64,000 bases of DNA, taken from Salinicoccus luteus DSM 17002. Lineage in GTDB: Bacteria; Bacillota; Bacilli; Staphylococcales; Salinicoccaceae. Shown piece after piece: positions 9,145 to 17,425 of this stretch. The stretch covers positions 360,042-424,041 of the forward strand of contig NZ_JONV01000007.1 in NCBI RefSeq assembly GCF_000712035.1, given 5' to 3'. The notes under the pieces are model-generated. The model ran no database searches and had not been told where the DNA came from. It saw nothing but the letters and a program-made list of their open reading frames with translations. The translations under genes were made by a program, and so were the position numbers. How positions within the stretch are numbered: the stretch's first letter is position 1; each line of letters opens with the position of its first letter.

Positions 9145-10323
9145 ATGACGATAGATGAAATTGCAAAAACCATACTTCCGGATATGGTGGAAAACAGAAG
9201 ATATATGCATATGCATCCTGAAGTTTCATTTCACGAACAGGAGACCTATGGATACATACTGGAACGCCTGAAACGCTACCCCGGCATCACAATCCGGGAA
9301 GGGGTCGGTGGCGGCGGCCTGCTTGCTACAATCGGCAGCGCTCCCCATCCACACATTGCCATCCGTGCAGACTTCGATGCACTGCCGATCCAGGATGAAA
9401 AGGATGTCCCATACAAATCGACGGTCGATGGTGTGATGCACGCCTGCGGACACGATGCCCACACGAGTACACTGCTCGGATTGCTGGAGCTTGTATACAG
9501 AAACCGCGACCGTCTCAAAGGCAGTGTCTCATTCATCTTCCAGTTTGCCGAAGAAGTACAGCCCGGCGGTGCAATTTCCATGGTGGAGGACGGTGTGCTT
9601 GATGGCATCGACAAGGTCTATGGCCAGCACTACTGGAGCCAGTACCCGACACACCAGATCAGGACGAAGCCCGGCCCTGTCATCTCGAGCCCCGACATGT
9701 TCACGATCCGTATACAGGGCAAGGGGGGGCATGCAGCCCAGCCCCACAATGCAGTCGACCCGGTCGTAATTGCCGCGGAACTCATCACAAACCTGCAGAC
9801 TGCTGTATCGAGACAAGTCTCACCGCTTGATAATGCGGTCGTCACTGTCGGCAAAGTGCGTGCCGGTGATGCTTTCAATGTCATACCAGATTCTGCAGAG
9901 CTCGTAGGCACGGTAAGGACATTCGAACATGCCGTAAAGGAGAAGATCAGGGACATCTTCCACCAGGAAGCCCACCTTACCGCTGAAAAGCGTGGGGCCA
10001 CAGCAGAAGTGGACTATAGCTTCGGCTATCCGGCAGTCGTCAACCACGAGCCGGAAGCCGCAGTGATTCAACAGGCGGCGGAAGAGATCGGCCTCGACTT
10101 CGAGGAGGCGAAGCCACTGATGATCGGAGAGGACTTCTCCTACTACATCAATGAACGTCCCGGTGCCTTCTTCTTCACCGGTTCGGGGAATGCAGAGAAA
10201 CTGAGCGACTATGTGCACCATCATCCGAAATTCGACATGGACGAAACGGCCATGGAAAGTGGCCTGTCCATGTTCATGAAAATACTTGAGATCGAGCAGG
10301 TGATCGAATGGAAACAGAAATGA
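9145..10323 (+). CDS. M20D-family amidohydrolase, copy A
   Basis: 392 aa. A di-metal M20 peptidase-like amidohydrolase (hippurate or N-acyl-amino-acid hydrolase class). Motifs are RRYMHMHPEVSFHE near the N-terminus, the metal-site run HACGHDAHT near 99-107, AEEVQPGGA near 137-145, and HHHPKFD near the C-terminus. The dimerisation lid lies between about 180 and 295. The start ATG 9145 has GGAGG six bases upstream; an ATG at 9130 overlaps that site and is unlikely. First of three adjacent paralogues. Expected to free amino acids or conjugated metabolites from acyl groups in the cytoplasm. Confidence 0.88.
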   Translation: MTIDEIAKTILPDMVENRRYMHMHPEVSFHEQETYGYILERLKRYPGITIREGVGGGGLLATIGSAPHPHIAIRADFDALPIQDEKDVPYKSTVDGVMHACGHDAHTSTLLGLLELVYRNRDRLKGSVSFIFQFAEEVQPGGAISMVEDGVLDGIDKVYGQHYWSQYPTHQIRTKPGPVISSPDMFTIRIQGKGGHAAQPHNAVDPVVIAAELITNLQTAVSRQVSPLDNAVVTVGKVRAGDAFNVIPDSAELVGTVRTFEHAVKEKIRDIFHQEAHLTAEKRGATAEVDYSFGYPAVVNHEPEAAVIQQAAEEIGLDFEEAKPLMIGEDFSYYINERPGAFFFTGSGNAEKLSDYVHHHPKFDMDETAMESGLSMFMKILEIEQVIEWKQK

Positions 10324-11495
10324 TAGAACGCCTGACGCACATCCACTACAATGAAATGGTGCGTCTGCGCCGGCATTTTCATATGTATCCTGAACTCTCA
10401 TTCCATGAGGTCCAGACGCCTGCATATATCGCCGAATATCTGCGGGAACTCGGCCTCGATGTCCAGGAAGGCGTCGGCGGCCGCGGTGTTGTCGGCAGGC
10501 TGATCATCGATCCTGCCCTTCCCACTGTAGCACTGCGTGCCGATTTCGATGCTCTGCCCATCCAGGACCAGAAGGATGTTCCGTACAAGTCCACTGTCCC
10601 CGGCGTCATGCATGCGTGCGGACACGATGCCCACACTGCTGTTCTGCTCACTGTGGCGCGCATCCTCTCTGAGAATAAAGACCAGTTGAAGGGAAATGTT
10701 GTCTTCATCCACCAGCACGCGGAAGAGGTCGATCCCGGAGGCGCCATACAGATGATTGCTGACGGCTGCTTGGAGGACGTCGATGTCATTTTCGGCCAGC
10801 ATGTCACAAGCAGTCTGGATGTCGGTACCATCGGCTATAAATACGGTACGGCAACGGGCATGCCGGATGATTTCACCATAAAGATATATGGACGCGGGGG
10901 ACATGCCTCAAAACCGCATGCCGCTGTCGATCCTGTGGCGGCGGCAATCTCCTTCTGCAATCAGCTGCAGTACGTCGTCACCCGAAAATCGAAGCCGATG
11001 GAGCCCGTCGTCCTCTCCATCACAATGTTCAACGGTGGCCATCAGCATAACATCATCCCGGACGAGGTCGAAGTCGGAGGGACCATCCGCACCTTCAATG
11101 CCGAGACGCAGAATGTCATGATCACAGAGCTGAAGAAGTGCCTGGAGGGGCTGGTCACCACTACCGGCATCTCATATGATCTCGATTACATGAAGGGCTA
11201 TCCGCCTGTGGTGAACACGACGGACGAAACGGACCTTGTACTGGCGGCGGCAAAGCAGGTCTCCACCGTGAAGGAGGTCCAGGAGCTGGAGCCCGACCTT
11301 GGTGGCGAGGACTTCTCCTACTACCTGCAACGGGTGCCCGGCACATTCTACTATACAGGGACACGGAACCCCAACTTCAAAGCGGACTACCCCCACCATC
11401 ATGGCAAATTCGACATTGATGAAAAAGGCCTGACGAATGCAGTATCCGTCATGCTGACGTCCGTATTCAACTATCTGGAAAAGGAGTCTTTTTGA
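10320..11495 (+). CDS. M20D-family amidohydrolase, copy B
   Basis: 391 aa, same architecture as copies A and C: LRRHFHMYPELSFHE at the N-terminus, HACGHDAHT near 99-107, AEEVDPGGA, and HHHGKFD at the C-terminus, so all metal ligands are kept. The preferred start ATG 10320 overlaps the stop of copy A as ATGA, but an in-frame ATG at 10308 with GGTG before it is also possible (395 aa). Tight coupling points to co-expression with the two neighbours. The acyl or amino-acid substrate is unknown and may differ from the paralogues. Confidence 0.88.
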   Translation: MIERLTHIHYNEMVRLRRHFHMYPELSFHEVQTPAYIAEYLRELGLDVQEGVGGRGVVGRLIIDPALPTVALRADFDALPIQDQKDVPYKSTVPGVMHACGHDAHTAVLLTVARILSENKDQLKGNVVFIHQHAEEVDPGGAIQMIADGCLEDVDVIFGQHVTSSLDVGTIGYKYGTATGMPDDFTIKIYGRGGHASKPHAAVDPVAAAISFCNQLQYVVTRKSKPMEPVVLSITMFNGGHQHNIIPDEVEVGGTIRTFNAETQNVMITELKKCLEGLVTTTGISYDLDYMKGYPPVVNTTDETDLVLAAAKQVSTVKEVQELEPDLGGEDFSYYLQRVPGTFYYTGTRNPNFKADYPHHHGKFDIDEKGLTNAVSVMLTSVFNYLEKESF

Positions 11496-12668
11496 ATGAT
11501 GGATCTGACAAACGAAATAGAAAAGTATTATGAGGACATGGTGGCCATACGCCGCCATATGCACATGCACCCTGAAGTATCATTTGAAGAGGAGAATACG
11601 AAGCGGTATATATATGAACAAATCAAGGATCTTGGTTTTGATGTCCGGCAGGATGTCGGCGGCAATGGCATCGTCGCACGTCTCCACGTAAATGACGACT
11701 ACGAGACGGTTGGTTTACGCGCCGACTTCGATGCCCTGCCGATCCAGGATGAGAAGGATGTCCCCTACGCATCAACCGTCCCCGGCGTGATGCATGCATG
11801 TGGCCATGATGCCCATACAGCGATGCTGATCACAGCGGCACGCATACTTGCAGCACACAGGGAGGAGCTGAAGGTCAATGTCGTGTTCATCCACCAGCAT
11901 GCCGAGGAGCTGCTGCCGGGAGGCGCAAAGGCCATGGTTGAGGACGGTGCCCTTGAAGGTGTGGATTATGTATTCGGCACCCACGTTTCAAGCCTCTACC
12001 CTGTGGGCACTCTGTCATATACCTACGACTATGCATTCGCAAGTGCGGATGCATTCTCCATCGAAATCGAAGGGCGGGGCGGCCATGGGGCAGAACCTCA
12101 TGAAGCCATTGATCCAATTGTTGCGGCCGCTTCCCTCATCCAGCAGATGCAGTCCATCGTCTCAAGAACTGTCGATCCATTGAAGTCCGCCGTTGTCACC
12201 GTGGCGACCTTCAATGGCGGGTCTTCATTCAACGTCATCCCGAATACCACTGAAGTCAGTGGTACAATCAGAACATTCGAGAAGGAAGTCAAAGAGGTCG
12301 TCCAGCAGCGCATCGAGGGCATCGTCCGCGGAGTGGAATCGAGCTTTGACGTCAAATGCAACCTCAACTATACCGAGGGCTATCCTGCACTGCTCAATGA
12401 CAACGAACAGCTTGACTACACTTTGAATGCGTTGAAGGATGCCAACTATGTAAACTCATGTGAAGAAAACCCACCATCCATGGGAGGAGAGGACTTTTCA
12501 TATTTCCTGCAGAACAGGCCTGGCTGCTACTTCTACACAGGTGTACGAAACAGTGAAGTCGGCGCAGACCAGCCCCATCACCATCCATTGTTCGATATTG
12601 ATGAACGTGGCATGAAGGCTGGTGTGGAATCCCTCGTGAAAATAGTGCTTGGCTTTGGAAAAAAGTAG
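11496..12668 (+). CDS. M20D-family amidohydrolase, copy C
   Basis: 390 aa. IRRHMHMHPEVSFEE opens the catalytic domain, HACGHDAHT and AEELLPGGA supply metal and catalytic residues, and HHHPLFD closes it. The ATG directly follows the copy B stop codon, with AAGGAG nine bases upstream; a second ATG three bases later is equally readable. The unit ends in a large hairpin at 12692-12746. In staphylococci a single gene of this family usually sits next to tuf; here there are three, which looks like local duplication followed by divergence. Confidence 0.88.
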   Translation: MMDLTNEIEKYYEDMVAIRRHMHMHPEVSFEEENTKRYIYEQIKDLGFDVRQDVGGNGIVARLHVNDDYETVGLRADFDALPIQDEKDVPYASTVPGVMHACGHDAHTAMLITAARILAAHREELKVNVVFIHQHAEELLPGGAKAMVEDGALEGVDYVFGTHVSSLYPVGTLSYTYDYAFASADAFSIEIEGRGGHGAEPHEAIDPIVAAASLIQQMQSIVSRTVDPLKSAVVTVATFNGGSSFNVIPNTTEVSGTIRTFEKEVKEVVQQRIEGIVRGVESSFDVKCNLNYTEGYPALLNDNEQLDYTLNALKDANYVNSCEENPPSMGGEDFSYFLQNRPGCYFYTGVRNSEVGADQPHHHPLFDIDERGMKAGVESLVKIVLGFGKK

Positions 12669-12691
12669 AACGAAGACAGCACCATAATTTA

Positions 12692-12746
12692 ACCCCCTCG
12701 AAATTACAGATTTTGTATTTAATCTGTTCACCTCGACGGGGTTTTA
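12692..12746 (+). terminator. Terminator of the M20 cluster
   Basis: Outer arms AACCCC and GGGGTT, UCGA/UCGA pairing, and an inner ACAGATT/AATCTGT stem form a two-tier hairpin followed by TT. Confidence 0.7.
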
Positions 12747-12758
12747 TATGTAATATAA

Positions 12759-12786
12759 AAGGAGCCAGGGAAACCCGGCTCCTTTA
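12759..12786 (-). terminator. Terminator after tuf
   Basis: AAAGGAGCC and GGCTCCTTT flank an inner GGG-AAA-CCC stem. On the minus strand it ends in TTTTATAT, 14 bases past the tuf stop codon. Confidence 0.85.
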
Positions 12787-12800
12787 TTCAAAAGTATTGC

Positions 12801-13988
12801 TTATTTCAGGATGTCTGTTACAACGCCTGATCCAACAGTACGTCCACCTTCACGGATGGAGAAACGTGTACCGTCTTCGATAGCGATTGGAGAAATGAGT
12901 TGAACTGTCATTTCAATGTTGTCGCCAGGCATAACCATTTCAGTACCTTCAGGAAGGTTGACTACACCAGTTACGTCCGTAGTACGGAAGTAGAACTGTG
13001 GACGGTAGTTGTTGAAGAATGGAGTGTGACGTCCACCTTCTTCTTTTGAAAGAACATAAACTTCTGCTTTGAACTCAGTGTGTGGAGTGATGGATCCAGG
13101 CGCAGCAAGTACTTGGCCACGTTGGATGTCTTCACGTGCTACACCACGGAGAAGCGCACCGATGTTGTCGCCAGCTTCAGCGTAGTCAAGAAGCTTACGG
13201 AACATTTCAACACCTGTAACAGTTGTTTTGGAGGACTCTTCAGCAAGACCGATGATTTCAACTTCGTCACCGACTTTGATTTGTCCACGGTCAACACGAC
13301 CTGTAGCAACTGTACCACGGCCAGTGATGGAGAATACGTCCTCTACTGGCATCATGAATGGCTTGTCAGAGTCACGTTCTGGAGTTGGGATGTACTCATC
13401 CACAGCTTCCATCAGTTCGAGAATTTTATCTTCATAAGCTTCGTCGCCTTCAAGTGCTTTGAGGGCAGAACCAGCGATTACTGGGATGTCGTCGCCAGGG
13501 AAGTCATATTCGGAAAGAAGTTCACGTACTTCCATTTCTACGAGCTCAAGAAGCTCTTCGTCGTCTACCATGTCAACTTTGTTGAGGAATACAACAAGCG
13601 CAGGTACGCCAACGTTTTTAGAGAGCAGGATGTGCTCACGAGTTTGTGGCATTGGACCGTCTGCTGCAGAAACAACGAGGATACCGCCGTCCATTTGAGC
13701 TGCACCAGTGATCATGTTTTTAACGTAGTCAGCGTGTCCTGGGCAGTCAACGTGCGCATAGTGACGCTTTTCAGTTTCATACTCGATGTGGGAAGTGTTG
13801 ATTGTGATTCCACGTTCTTTTTCTTCTGGTGCATTGTCGATCATGTCATAGCTCTGAGCTTCACCTGGACCTCTTTTAGCAAGAACAGTCGCGATAGCAG
13901 CTGTCAGAGTTGTTTTACCATGGTCAACGTGACCAATTGTACCAATATTGGCATGTGTTTTGGAACGGTCGAATTTTTCTTTTGCCAT
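12801..13988 (-). CDS. tuf: Elongation factor Tu
   Basis: 395 aa. It delivers aminoacyl-tRNA to the ribosomal A site as a GTP complex. GTPase motifs are GHVDHGKT near 18-25, DCPGH near 81-85 and NKVD near 136-139; domains 2 and 3 follow with the usual C-terminal VGSGVVTDI. Codon use is strongly biased, as expected for a very highly expressed gene. It is the last gene of the rpsL-rpsG-fusA-tuf group but has its own candidate promoter and a hairpin leader in the 126 bp gap after fusA. Confidence 0.99.
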   Translation of the reverse strand: MAKEKFDRSKTHANIGTIGHVDHGKTTLTAAIATVLAKRGPGEAQSYDMIDNAPEEKERGITINTSHIEYETEKRHYAHVDCPGHADYVKNMITGAAQMDGGILVVSAADGPMPQTREHILLSKNVGVPALVVFLNKVDMVDDEELLELVEMEVRELLSEYDFPGDDIPVIAGSALKALEGDEAYEDKILELMEAVDEYIPTPERDSDKPFMMPVEDVFSITGRGTVATGRVDRGQIKVGDEVEIIGLAEESSKTTVTGVEMFRKLLDYAEAGDNIGALLRGVAREDIQRGQVLAAPGSITPHTEFKAEVYVLSKEEGGRHTPFFNNYRPQFYFRTTDVTGVVNLPEGTEMVMPGDNIEMTVQLISPIAIEDGTRFSIREGGRTVGSGVVTDILK

Positions 13989-14037
13989 TTCGTATACCTC
14001 TCCTTAAATAAAGTAATTGTTTGGTTTATATTGAAAC

Positions 14038-14063
14038 TCGGAGCGGGATCCACCCGCCCGAGG
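14038..14063 (-). promoter_or_regulatory. Strong hairpin in the tuf leader
   Basis: On the minus strand CUCGG-GCGGG, loop UGGAU, CCCGC-U-CCGAG gives a ten-pair stem with one bulged U, some 50 bases before the tuf start. No U-tract follows, so it is more likely a 5'-end or translation element than a terminator. Its 13-base core recurs in the CNNM leader near 1643-1655. Confidence 0.5.
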
Positions 14064-14076
14064 TGTTTCTAAATCA

Positions 14077-14105
14077 CTTATAAATGATTCAAGCGTAAAA
14101 ATCAA
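14077..14105 (-). promoter_or_regulatory. tuf: Candidate sigma-A promoter of tuf
   Basis: TTGATT (14105-14100), 17 bases, TATAAG (14082-14077) lies in the fusA-tuf gap, just before the leader hairpin. It would let tuf be made in excess of fusA. Confidence 0.55.
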
Positions 14106-14114
14106 GCGGCCTGA

Positions 14115-16196
14115 CTATTCACCTTTGTTTTTCTTGATGATTTCTTCAGAGATTGATTTTGGCACTTCTTCATAGTGATCGAATGTCATTGTATAAGTTC
14201 CGCGGCCTTGCGTGTTTGAACGCAGGTTGGTCGCATATCCGAACATTTCGGACAGTGGAACGAATGCATTGACGACTTGTGCGTTACCGCGTGCAGCCAT
14301 ACCTTCGACACGGCCACGACGGCTTGTAACGTCACCCATGATGTCTCCCATGTACTCTTCAGGCATTACGATTTCAACTTTCATGACAGGCTCAAGGATT
14401 ACAGGTTCACAAACTTTGGCAGCTTCTTTGAGTGCCAGGGATGCAGCCACCTTGAAGGCCATCTCAGAGGAGTCGACATCGTGGTAGGAACCATCGAAAA
14501 GTTTCGCTTTGATGTCTACCATAGGGTAGCCGGCGAGCACACCATTTTCCATGGAGTCTCTGATACCTGCTTCGACGGATGGGATATATTCACGTGGTAC
14601 CACACCACCGACGATTGCGTTTTCGAACTCGAATCCGCCACCGACTTCGTTAGGTGTGAATTCAATATGAACGTCACCGTACTGGCCACGGCCACCGGAT
14701 TGGCGTGTGAATTTACCTTGTACAGAAGCCTGCTTCTTGAATGTTTCACGGTAGGATACCATTGGTGCACCTACGTTACACTCAACTTTGAACTCACGCT
14801 TCATGCGGTCAACAAGGATATCGAGGTGAAGCTCACCCATACCACCGATGATAACCTGTCCAGTCTCGTTGTCAGTGTGTGCTGTGAATGTAGGGTCCTC
14901 TTCCTGAAGCTTGACGAGGGCGCTTGTCATCTTGTCCTGGTCAGCTTTGGATTTCGGTTCTACAGACAGGTGGATAACCGGTTCAGGGAAGTCCATGGAT
15001 TCAAGAATAACCTGATTCTTTTCATCACACAGTGTGTCTCCTGTACCAGTATCTTTGAGTCCGATTGCTGCTGCGATATCCCCAGAGTAGACCGTAGAGA
15101 TCTCCTGACGGGAGTTTGCGTGCATCTGCAGGATACGTCCGACGCGCTCACGCTTGTCTTTCGTAGTGTTCCTGATGTAGGAACCTGCATCCAGTGTACC
15201 GGAGTACACACGGAAGAAAGTAAGTTTACCCACGAATGGGTCTGTCATTACTTTGAATGCGAGAGCAGCAAATGGCTCGGAATCATCCGGCTTCGCAATG
15301 ATCTCTGCATCTTCGTCACCTTTTTTGTGTCCAACGATAGGTTTTACATCAAGTGGTGATGGCAGATAGTCGATTGTTGCATTGAGGAGCAATTGTACCC
15401 CTTTGTTCTTGAAGGCAGTACCGCACATTACAGGGTAGAATTCAACATCACATGTCGCCTGGCGGATTGCAGCTTTCAGTTCATCTACTGAAATCTCTTC
15501 TCCACCCAGGTATTTTTCCATGATGTCTTCATTCACATCAGCGAGTCCTTCGATGAGGCCCTCTCTGAGTTCATCTGCTTTGTCTTTATATTCAGCCGGG
15601 ATTTCGATTTCTTCAATTTCCGTACCAAGATCGTTGTTGTAGTGGAATGCCTTCATCTCTACCAGGTCGATGATGCCTGTGAAGTCATCTTCAGCACCGA
15701 TCGGAAGCTGGATCGGGTGGGCATTCGCCTGCAGACGGTCTTTGAGTGTACTTACTGAATATTCGAAGTCCGCACCGACTTTGTCCATCTTGTTGATGAA
15801 TACAACACGAGGGACGCCGTAGGTTGTCGCCTGTCTCCAGACAGTTTCAGTCTGAGGCTCAACACCTGATTGGGCATCAAGAACTGTTACAGCACCATCA
15901 AGTACACGGAGGGAACGTTCAACTTCTACAGTGAAGTCTACGTGCCCAGGCGTATCGATGATGTTGACGCGGTGACCGTCCCACTGCGCTGTTGTGGCAG
16001 CGGATGTGATCGTGATTCCACGTTCCTGTTCCTGCTCCATCCAGTCCATCTGGGATGCACCTTCGTGAGTTTCACCAATCTTGTGAATGCGGCCTGTATA
16101 ATAAAGAATACGTTCAGTCGTCGTCGTCTTACCAGCATCGATGTGGGCCATGATACCGATATTACGCGTTTTATCTAAAGAGAATTCTCTTGCCAT
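14115..16196 (-). CDS. fusA: Elongation factor G
   Basis: 693 aa, full length. This GTPase drives translocation of tRNA and mRNA after peptide transfer and also helps split ribosomes with RRF. The P-loop [15 protein letters not shown] is near 17-31, switch [10 protein letters not shown] near 81-88, and NKMDK near 135. Domains II-V follow, ending with the usual Lys-rich tail. The start ATG has GGAAGGAG upstream. It lies in the str operon after rpsG. No residue suggesting fusidic acid resistance could be judged without an alignment. Confidence 0.99.
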   Translation of the reverse strand: MAREFSLDKTRNIGIMAHIDAGKTTTTERILYYTGRIHKIGETHEGASQMDWMEQEQERGITITSAATTAQWDGHRVNIIDTPGHVDFTVEVERSLRVLDGAVTVLDAQSGVEPQTETVWRQATTYGVPRVVFINKMDKVGADFEYSVSTLKDRLQANAHPIQLPIGAEDDFTGIIDLVEMKAFHYNNDLGTEIEEIEIPAEYKDKADELREGLIEGLADVNEDIMEKYLGGEEISVDELKAAIRQATCDVEFYPVMCGTAFKNKGVQLLLNATIDYLPSPLDVKPIVGHKKGDEDAEIIAKPDDSEPFAALAFKVMTDPFVGKLTFFRVYSGTLDAGSYIRNTTKDKRERVGRILQMHANSRQEISTVYSGDIAAAIGLKDTGTGDTLCDEKNQVILESMDFPEPVIHLSVEPKSKADQDKMTSALVKLQEEDPTFTAHTDNETGQVIIGGMGELHLDILVDRMKREFKVECNVGAPMVSYRETFKKQASVQGKFTRQSGGRGQYGDVHIEFTPNEVGGGFEFENAIVGGVVPREYIPSVEAGIRDSMENGVLAGYPMVDIKAKLFDGSYHDVDSSEMAFKVAASLALKEAAKVCEPVILEPVMKVEIVMPEEYMGDIMGDVTSRRGRVEGMAARGNAQVVNAFVPLSEMFGYATNLRSNTQGRGTYTMTFDHYEEVPKSISEEIIKKNKGE

Positions 16197-16262
16197 TTGT
16201 ATCCTTTTCTCCTTCCAGGAATGGGATGAAATTAAGCTAAGCGGCTACTAGGGGTCCGCCTA

Positions 16263-16733
16263 CTACCAGCGGTAGTGAGCGAATGCCCTGTTTGCTTCAG
16301 CCATCTTGTGTGTGTCTTCACGTTTCTTGACGGCTCCGCCTGTATTGTTGGCAGCATCAAGAATTTCGTTCGCTAGGCGCTCTTCCATTGTCTTTTCCCC
16401 ACGCAGACGTGCGTAGTTCACGAGCCAACGAAGTCCGAGAGTTGTACGGCGATCTGCACGCACCTCTACTGGCACCTGGTAGTTTGAACCACCTACACGA
16501 CGTGCTTTAACTTCAAGTACCGGCATGATGTTTTCGATTGCTTCATCAAAAACTTCGATTGCATCCCTGCCAGAACGTTCCTGTACAAGATCAAATGCTG
16601 AATAGAGAATTCTTTGGGATGTACCGCGTTTCCCGTCCACCATCATTTTATTGATAAGCTTAGTCACAAGTTTGGAATTGTGAATCGGATCCGGCAATAC
16701 ATCTCTTTTAGCAACTGGTCCTTTACGTGGCAT
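16263..16733 (-). CDS. rpsG: 30S ribosomal protein S7
   Basis: 156 aa. It nucleates assembly of the 3' major domain of 16S rRNA and sits near the tRNA exit site. The protein begins MPRKGPV and ends FAHYRW, the classic S7 ends. Start chosen at 16733, where AAAGGAGG precedes the ATG by six bases; an ATG two codons upstream abuts the ribosome site. Second gene of the str operon. Confidence 0.98.
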   Translation of the reverse strand: MPRKGPVAKRDVLPDPIHNSKLVTKLINKMMVDGKRGTSQRILYSAFDLVQERSGRDAIEVFDEAIENIMPVLEVKARRVGGSNYQVPVEVRADRRTTLGLRWLVNYARLRGEKTMEERLANEILDAANNTGGAVKKREDTHKMAEANRAFAHYRW

Positions 16734-16786
16734 AGTCATCCTCCTTTCAAAAATTAGGTTTGTTTGTGCATCATATCATGGCGCAA

Positions 16787-17203
16787 TTATTTTTTCTTAG
16801 GGCGTTTAGTACCGTAGAGTGAACGGCCTTGTCTGCGGTCGTTGACACCTGAAGTATCAAGCGCACCACGTACGATATGGTAACGTACACCAGGAAGGTC
16901 CTTTACACGTCCACCACGAATAAGTACTACGCTGTGTTCCTGCAGGTTGTGCCCGATTCCAGGAATATATGCGTTCACTTCAACATTATTTGAAAGTCTC
17001 ACACGTGCATATTTACGCAGAGCGGAGTTCGGTTTCTTAGGAGTCATTGTTCCAACACGAGTACAAACACCGCGTTTCTGTGGTGCATTTTCATGTGTCA
17101 CACGCTTCTTAAGGCTGTTGAACCCTCTGTTCAATGCTGGTGAGTCTGATTTTTGTCCTTTCGATTGACGAGGTTTTCTTACAAGCTGATTAATCGTTGG
17201 CAT
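16787..17203 (-). CDS. rpsL: 30S ribosomal protein S12
   Basis: 138 aa. It monitors codon-anticodon pairing in the decoding centre. It contains the longer loop typical of Firmicutes (about residues 22-40) and [10 protein letters not shown] near 54-63, the segment where streptomycin resistance changes occur; the lysines there are the sensitive form. I set the start at 17203 (MPTINQLV) after GAGGAGG; an 11-codon upstream extension has no ribosome site. It is the first gene of the str operon, behind a consensus promoter and a possible attenuator. The L7Ae-like gene normally found between rpoC and rpsL in staphylococci is absent. Confidence 0.98.
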   Translation of the reverse strand: MPTINQLVRKPRQSKGQKSDSPALNRGFNSLKKRVTHENAPQKRGVCTRVGTMTPKKPNSALRKYARVRLSNNVEVNAYIPGIGHNLQEHSVVLIRGGRVKDLPGVRYHIVRGALDTSGVNDRRQGRSLYGTKRPKKK

Positions 17204-17260
17204 GGTTTTCCTCCTCTCTTCATTAATCCCACACATCCAGGTGGTTCATTTTTAGGGTAT

Positions 17261-17288
17261 AAAAAATGTGTAAGATTGAAATCTTACA
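17261..17288 (-). promoter_or_regulatory. Terminator-like hairpin in the rpsL leader
   Basis: TGTAAGAT, loop TTCA, ATCTTACA, then CA and six Ts lies between the str promoter and rpsL. It has the form of a weak intrinsic terminator, so it may attenuate the operon. Confidence 0.5.
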
Positions 17289-17347
17289 TTTCAACATTTT
17301 CTATCTCCATATCGATCCAATAGATCCCATATAGAGTAACCTTAATA

Positions 17348-17376
17348 ATAATAGCATCCGGCCTTGTTCATGTCAA
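17348..17376 (-). promoter_or_regulatory. Sigma-A promoter of the str operon
   Basis: TTGACA (17376-17371), 17 bases, TATTAT (17353-17348) lies just after the rpoC terminator. It leaves a leader of about 138 bases before rpsL. Confidence 0.85.
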
Positions 17377-17389
17377 CAATATAACATGA

Positions 17390-17417
17390 AAAAACAGGCC
17401 CCACTCCGCAGAGTGGG
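17390..17417 (-). terminator. Terminator after rpoC
   Basis: CCCACTC, loop TGCG, GAGTGGG, then GCCTG and six Ts on the minus strand, nine bases past the rpoC stop. Confidence 0.8.
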
Positions 17418-17425
17418 TACTGCTG

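Noticed and set aside
13080..15359. Long plus-strand open frames (330 and 360 codons) opposite tuf and fusA
   Set aside because: They are mirror frames of highly biased codons in two certain genes. They lack ribosome sites and have Cys/Phe-rich, unprotein-like composition.
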